Below are positions 61,401 to 64,000 of a stretch of 64,000 bases of DNA, piece after piece. The stretch is from Diospyros lotus. Taxonomy: Eukaryota > Streptophyta > Magnoliopsida > Ericales > Ebenaceae. How positions within the stretch are numbered: the stretch's first letter is position 1; each line of letters starts with the position of its first letter. The notes beneath the pieces are model-generated. The model made no database searches. It had not been told where the DNA came from and was given only the letters and a program-made list of their open reading frames with translations. A program made the position numbers and the translations under genes. The stretch is taken from the NCBI RefSeq assembly GCF_014633365.1, contig NC_068341.1, forward strand, positions 8,060,001-8,124,000, written 5' to 3'.

Positions 61401-62828
61401 GAAAACCCAAATAGGTTGTTGAAATTTGTATTGAGAAAAACTTTATTACAACCTCTAACTTCTGGGTATATTTATAGTGTTTGGCTAATCCAAATCCATC
61501 TAATATTTGTAACTAAAATCCAACTAGAATAAAATCATCTAACTAGAATCCTAAAAATAAAACCTAAATAAAGTCAACTAGAATCCTAATAGAAATAAAT
61601 CATAAGTAAAATTCAACTAGAATCCTAATAAAAATAAAACCCTAATCAAACATGAAGTAGAATCCTAAAACATATGAAGTATTAAAATACTGTTTGCTAT
61701 TGTTTCAGCTCTACTTTTCCAGTTTGGTCCGGTCGGCCTTGGATTGGGTCTTGATTGGTGACTGCATCAGTTCTATTCTTTTTCTTATAGCTTAGAGTTT
61801 TGTGGTGTAGCAGTTCTATGTAGTTTTGAAGGTTGTTTGACACATAGTGCCTCAGATATTCCCCAAAATAGTGTGTCAAATATTCCACATAACCATGACA
61901 ATGACTGATCCTTTCTTCATGCAGAACTTAAATTCCTGATTCATATCTCTATTTGTAAAATGCAATACCACATTAATTCTCTGGTAAAGCATGACAGCTA
62001 TGTTGCACGGAAATGGAAACGGGAAACGTTTCTGATACGAAACGGAAACGCTGAAACATACATATTTTTAAAAAAATAGGCATAAATAGGGTCCGAAACG
62101 AGAACAAGAAACGTTTCGGAAACGGGGAAACGGCTCCTTCGAGAAGTTTCCGTGCAACACAGCATGACAGGCTTCCATTTCTTCTTTTCTTCTAGTTTTT
62201 AGTATTACAATTAGGGAAATCATCTAAAAGAAATATTATCTTATTATTGAGAAATTTAAAATGTGAATTTAAGATTTGATGTGAAATAATTTGTTTCTTG
62301 CCATCATAACACATACTGCTGGTATGACAGAAATCAATATTTACTGAAGCAATTTTTTCTTATCAAAGAAAAGGGGGTGGGAGAGGGGAGGAAGATACTG
62401 AGGCCATTTCTAACATGATATAATAATGACTTCTTACCTCTACGTTTCTTGCTATGGGTGGTTCATGCCATAATTTAATATGGAGTTCATTTATCAAGAT
62501 TCTCAACTTCTTGTTGGTTCTTATTTTATGGTCTCACTAAGTAATGATTGAATCCTGATACCAAACTGTTATGCAGCATGGGAGGCTCAGTTGCAGTTCA
62601 TGTTGCTGCAAAGAAAGCAGTTTCTAGCTTGTGTGGGATGATTGTTGTGGATGTTGTTGAGGTTTAGTTTTCAACTGAAAGCCTTCTGAGCTTTGCCCTT
62701 GTTTATTTATTGTGGTCAGTTTGTCTGACAATTACTTAAAATTTCAGGGAACAGCAATGTCATCATTGGTCCACATGCAGAAAATTCTATCAAACAGAAT
62801 GCAGTATTTTTCAACCATAGAGAAAGCT
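49439..62828 (+). CDS. PPME1: Protein phosphatase methylesterase 1 (5' part, 7 exons, 215 codons)
   Basis: An alpha/beta-hydrolase family that removes the C-terminal methyl ester from the PP2A catalytic subunit. Exons: 49439-49566, 50200-50284, 50414-50484, 57273-57387, 57486-57565, 62577-62661 and 62748-62828, all GT-AG with matching phase; the last reads to a donor and the gene continues past the window. A short Ser/Glu-rich start (MDSSPNASD) leads into the conserved [16 protein letters not shown]. The oxyanion loop is LHGGGYSG, then DLRGHGKS. The nucleophile elbow is GHSMGGS, formed across the intron 5/6 junction, and VVDVVEGTAM carries the probable catalytic Asp. The catalytic His lies downstream of the window. 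Intron 3 (6.8 kb) holds a copia element and intron 6 (5.0 kb as numbered here, 57566-62576) a gypsy element. Confidence 0.94.
49809..49829. repeat. TA dinucleotide microsatellite
   Basis: About ten TA units in intron 1 of the PPME1 gene. Confidence 0.85.
51420..55916 (-). pseudogene. Broken copia gag-pol polyprotein
   Basis: The gag start codon is at 55916. Stops and shifts interrupt the frame throughout. Recognisable parts in order are: gag ([27 protein letters not shown]), a damaged zinc knuckle (CDHCHKPYH), protease ([11 protein letters not shown] near 54800), integrase ([12 protein letters not shown] near 54050, then [19 protein letters not shown]), reverse transcriptase ([27 protein letters not shown]) and, left of the solo [15 protein letters not shown]. 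RNase H pieces follow ([15 protein letters not shown]). It cannot encode active proteins as it stands. Confidence 0.88.
52412..52852 (+). mobile_element. Solo LTR nested in the copia reverse transcriptase
   Basis: Begins TGTCACGG and ends CCGTGACA, an 8-base perfect inverted terminus, and is flanked by the 5-bp duplication TTTAG (52407-52411 and 52853-52857). Removing it rejoins the copia frame FAPVAK to [14 protein letters not shown]-like stretch near 52657 followed by a CTCTCT-rich leader-like part points the LTR rightward. The length of 441 bp and lack of interior suggest a solo LTR left by recombination, probably gypsy. A long-ended MITE is a less likely alternative. Confidence 0.85.
56343..57272 (+). 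other. Rest of PPME1 intron 3
   Basis: Ordinary AT-rich intron sequence between the copia element and exon 4. No gene or repeat with readable ends was found. The same applies to 57566-58470 and 62171-62576 in intron 6. Confidence 0.5.
58974..59426 (-). pseudogene. Gypsy integrase C-terminal remnant
   Basis: The minus-strand frame carries the integrase tail pattern [20 protein letters not shown], then KPKKYGPYK and [10 protein letters not shown], with a divergent end running to the LTR edge. The catalytic core (zinc finger and DDE domain) is absent. The first 30-40 residues look unrelated or out of frame. Confidence 0.8.
59638..60342. mobile_element. hAT-like MITE nested in the gypsy element
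   Basis: Flanked by TACCAGCA at 59630-59637 and 60343-60350, an 8-bp duplication. The ends are loosely inverted (TATGGTTGGCAAT left; GGGATGGCAATTACAACC read inward from the right). The arms repeat GGTTTCGGTTTTGG-type blocks in both orientations, so the ends could fold into a long hairpin. No coding sequence is present. Confidence 0.8.
60356..61249 (-). pseudogene. Gypsy gag start fused to an unrecognised reading frame
   Basis: Gag begins at 61249 ([12 protein letters not shown]), meets two early stops, then reads openly for 262 codons from 61144. The first part is gag-like: [16 protein letters not shown], then [20 protein letters not shown] and NDKYKLKNG. After about residue 95 the resemblance ends. 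The remaining 165 or so residues, Ser/Asn-rich with INLNLD near the end, match no retrotransposon domain I know. The frame is uninterrupted to its stop at 60356. It may be captured host sequence or a lineage-specific accessory part. Confidence 0.65.
61998..62160. mobile_element. 163-bp MITE with 10-bp target duplication
   Basis: Flanked by perfect AGCATGACAG copies (61988-61997 and 62161-62170). The ends are inverted: ATGTTGCACGGAAA on the left and GTGTTGCACGGAAA read inward from the right. The interior repeats GGAAACG and its complement. The duplication length suggests a Mutator-like or related source. It lies in PPME1 intron 6. Confidence 0.85.
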
Positions 62829-63439
62829 GTAAGGGATGCCTTTGATTGAACCTATCACACATTACCATTAGTAATTTTATATCGTTTTTGTTTTGAAATG
62901 TTGCCCTCAGTTATTTTGTGATTAAGGATAATGTAGTTTGATTTGATCCTACGTCCCTTTATTGAGTTGCCTTTTAACTTATGTAACTTGTATTTTGATG
63001 TTAGGATACATTCATGTTTTTCTGCAACAAATAAAAAATATGATGCTCTTTTCCCTCGTTTGTCTATAGCTAAAGCAATGGGTGAATTCTCTAACTTGCA
63101 CATAGTAAGACTACTTAGTAAGACTACTTATTCATCCAGTATTTTTCTCTTGGTTGACTTTATAAAAGAGAAAAATAAACCCAAAAAACCACTGGGAAGA
63201 AACTAGTTTCCTAAACCCTTATATTATTACTGTTTTTATTTGAGATATAGGAGTGTTGGGATTTTGGCAAGAATGACTTGTGCCACTCTTATTTGATGTT
63301 TGACATAGATATCATTCAGGGAAAATTACTATGAGAATTCATCACTTCTCTCCAATCTGAATGGTCAAAAGTTTTTAGGGTGAACTGAACCTGTGTTTAT
63401 AAACTGTGGAAAGGATGCAAAGCACTTAACAAGGCTCTA

Positions 63440-64000
63440 AGATAAAATATCTGTGCCATAGTATTTCATGAAGTAAAAATAAATAAAATTAATAGTGACT
63501 TTGTTAACCAGGACTTGAATTATACCCTTAGGCGAGAAAACCCTCTCATAAACCCTCTCCAACACGCACGGATGCGGTGGAATTATAAGAACAGAAAATG
63601 AACAACAGAAAGAAATTAACATAATTGAAAAGATCAAATCATAAAGGAGACACAATAGATTTATTCTAGTTCAAGCCAATTTAATTGGCTCTACATCCAA
63701 CAGTCCAACACCCCAATCGAGCAGCTTTTATTGAGAAGAAATTGATCAGTACAAAACCCAAGCCCTCATACAATCCTATCGCTCAAGTACAATCCCTTGT
63801 TCACTCCAAGAAAGCCCAAGAACTCAATACTCAAGTCTCACTTTCTCTATAACAAATCACAATAGTAATCGAGAACTTGAAAAGAAAGAAGAATATGATG
63901 CTTGACTACCGCCTTGCCCTCTTATTTATAGAGGAGGCAGAACCCCTTTAAAACTAACAACTATACGGAATTTACAGTTAGACCCCAAAGTTTACATTAA
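63440..64000 (-). mobile_element. Probable LTR of a retrotransposon, cut by the window end
   Basis: The minus strand shows TATAAATAAGAGGGCAAGG (63913-63930) followed downstream by a leader-like stretch rich in TTGAGT and by a CTCTCC-rich part towards 63540, as in copia-type LTRs. The right end lies outside the window and no duplication can be read. It would lie in intron 7 of PPME1, antisense to the gene. Confidence 0.4.

Larger units (their letters stand above)
58476..61769 (-). mobile_element. Internally deleted Ty3/gypsy retrotransposon in PPME1 intron 6
   Basis: LTRs are 58476-58976 (3') and 61282-61769 (5'), closely alike, ending TG…CA, with the 5-bp duplication GTTCT (58471-58475 and 61770-61774). 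The primer site TGGTATCAGAGCGG is the complement of 61266-61279. A TATAAATATACC lies in each LTR on the minus strand. The 2.3-kb interior keeps the start of gag and the end of integrase but lacks protease, reverse transcriptase and RNase H, so mobility would depend on another element. A hAT-like MITE is nested at 59638-60342. The element is antisense to PPME1. Confidence 0.93.

Overview
The window is nuclear DNA of a flowering plant, most likely a eudicot. It is AT-rich. Four recognisable plant genes are split by canonical GT-AG introns, some of them very large, and LTR retrotransposons, LINE remnants and MITE-like elements lie inside introns and between genes. The species cannot be read from the sequence.

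Layout. 948-7114 (+): the 3' part of a tubulin-folding cofactor E gene (LRR plus C-terminal ubiquitin-like domain). 8172-15294 (-): a complete seven-exon KH-domain RNA-binding protein gene (774 aa) with a Gly/Pro/Tyr/Gln-rich tail. 16716-38272 (-): a complete 19-coding-exon GBA2-type (GH116) glucosylceramidase gene (948 aa) spread over about 22 kb. 39-49.4 kb: a gene-free, AT-rich spacer holding an old complex repeat, a broken copia remnant and several inverted-repeat elements. 49439-62828 and beyond (+): the 5' part of a protein phosphatase methylesterase 1 gene (seven exons, 215 codons seen), whose introns 3 and 6 hold copia and gypsy elements. In each of the two complete genes the assembled exon lengths sum to a multiple of three, and all junction phases agree in all four genes, so the models are well supported.

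Mobile DNA. Elements whose ends and target-site duplications (TSD) I could read are: a non-autonomous LTR element at 19940-21664 (TSD CTTAT); a copia element at 50788-56337 (ATAGG) with a nested solo LTR at 52412-52852 (TTTAG); a deleted gypsy element at 58476-61769 (GTTCT) with a nested hAT-like MITE at 59638-60342; a MITE at 61998-62160 with a 10-bp duplication; and a hAT-like MITE at 35228-35597 (CTTGGAAG) inside a long LTR-like sequence. All five LTR elements inserted directly into introns lie antisense to the host gene.

The genes are ordinary housekeeping genes (microtubule folding, RNA binding, sphingolipid turnover, PP2A regulation) and do not form a pathway. From memory, the order PPME1 - GBA2 - KH matches adjacent Arabidopsis loci on chromosome 4, so this looks like conserved microsynteny expanded by transposons. 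I found no convincing new biological system. The most unusual items are unexplained coding cargo in the deleted gypsy element, a GC-rich possibly captured segment in a hAT-like element, a duplicated splice acceptor in the glucosylceramidase gene, and a complex direct/inverted repeat at 40.5-44.1 kb.
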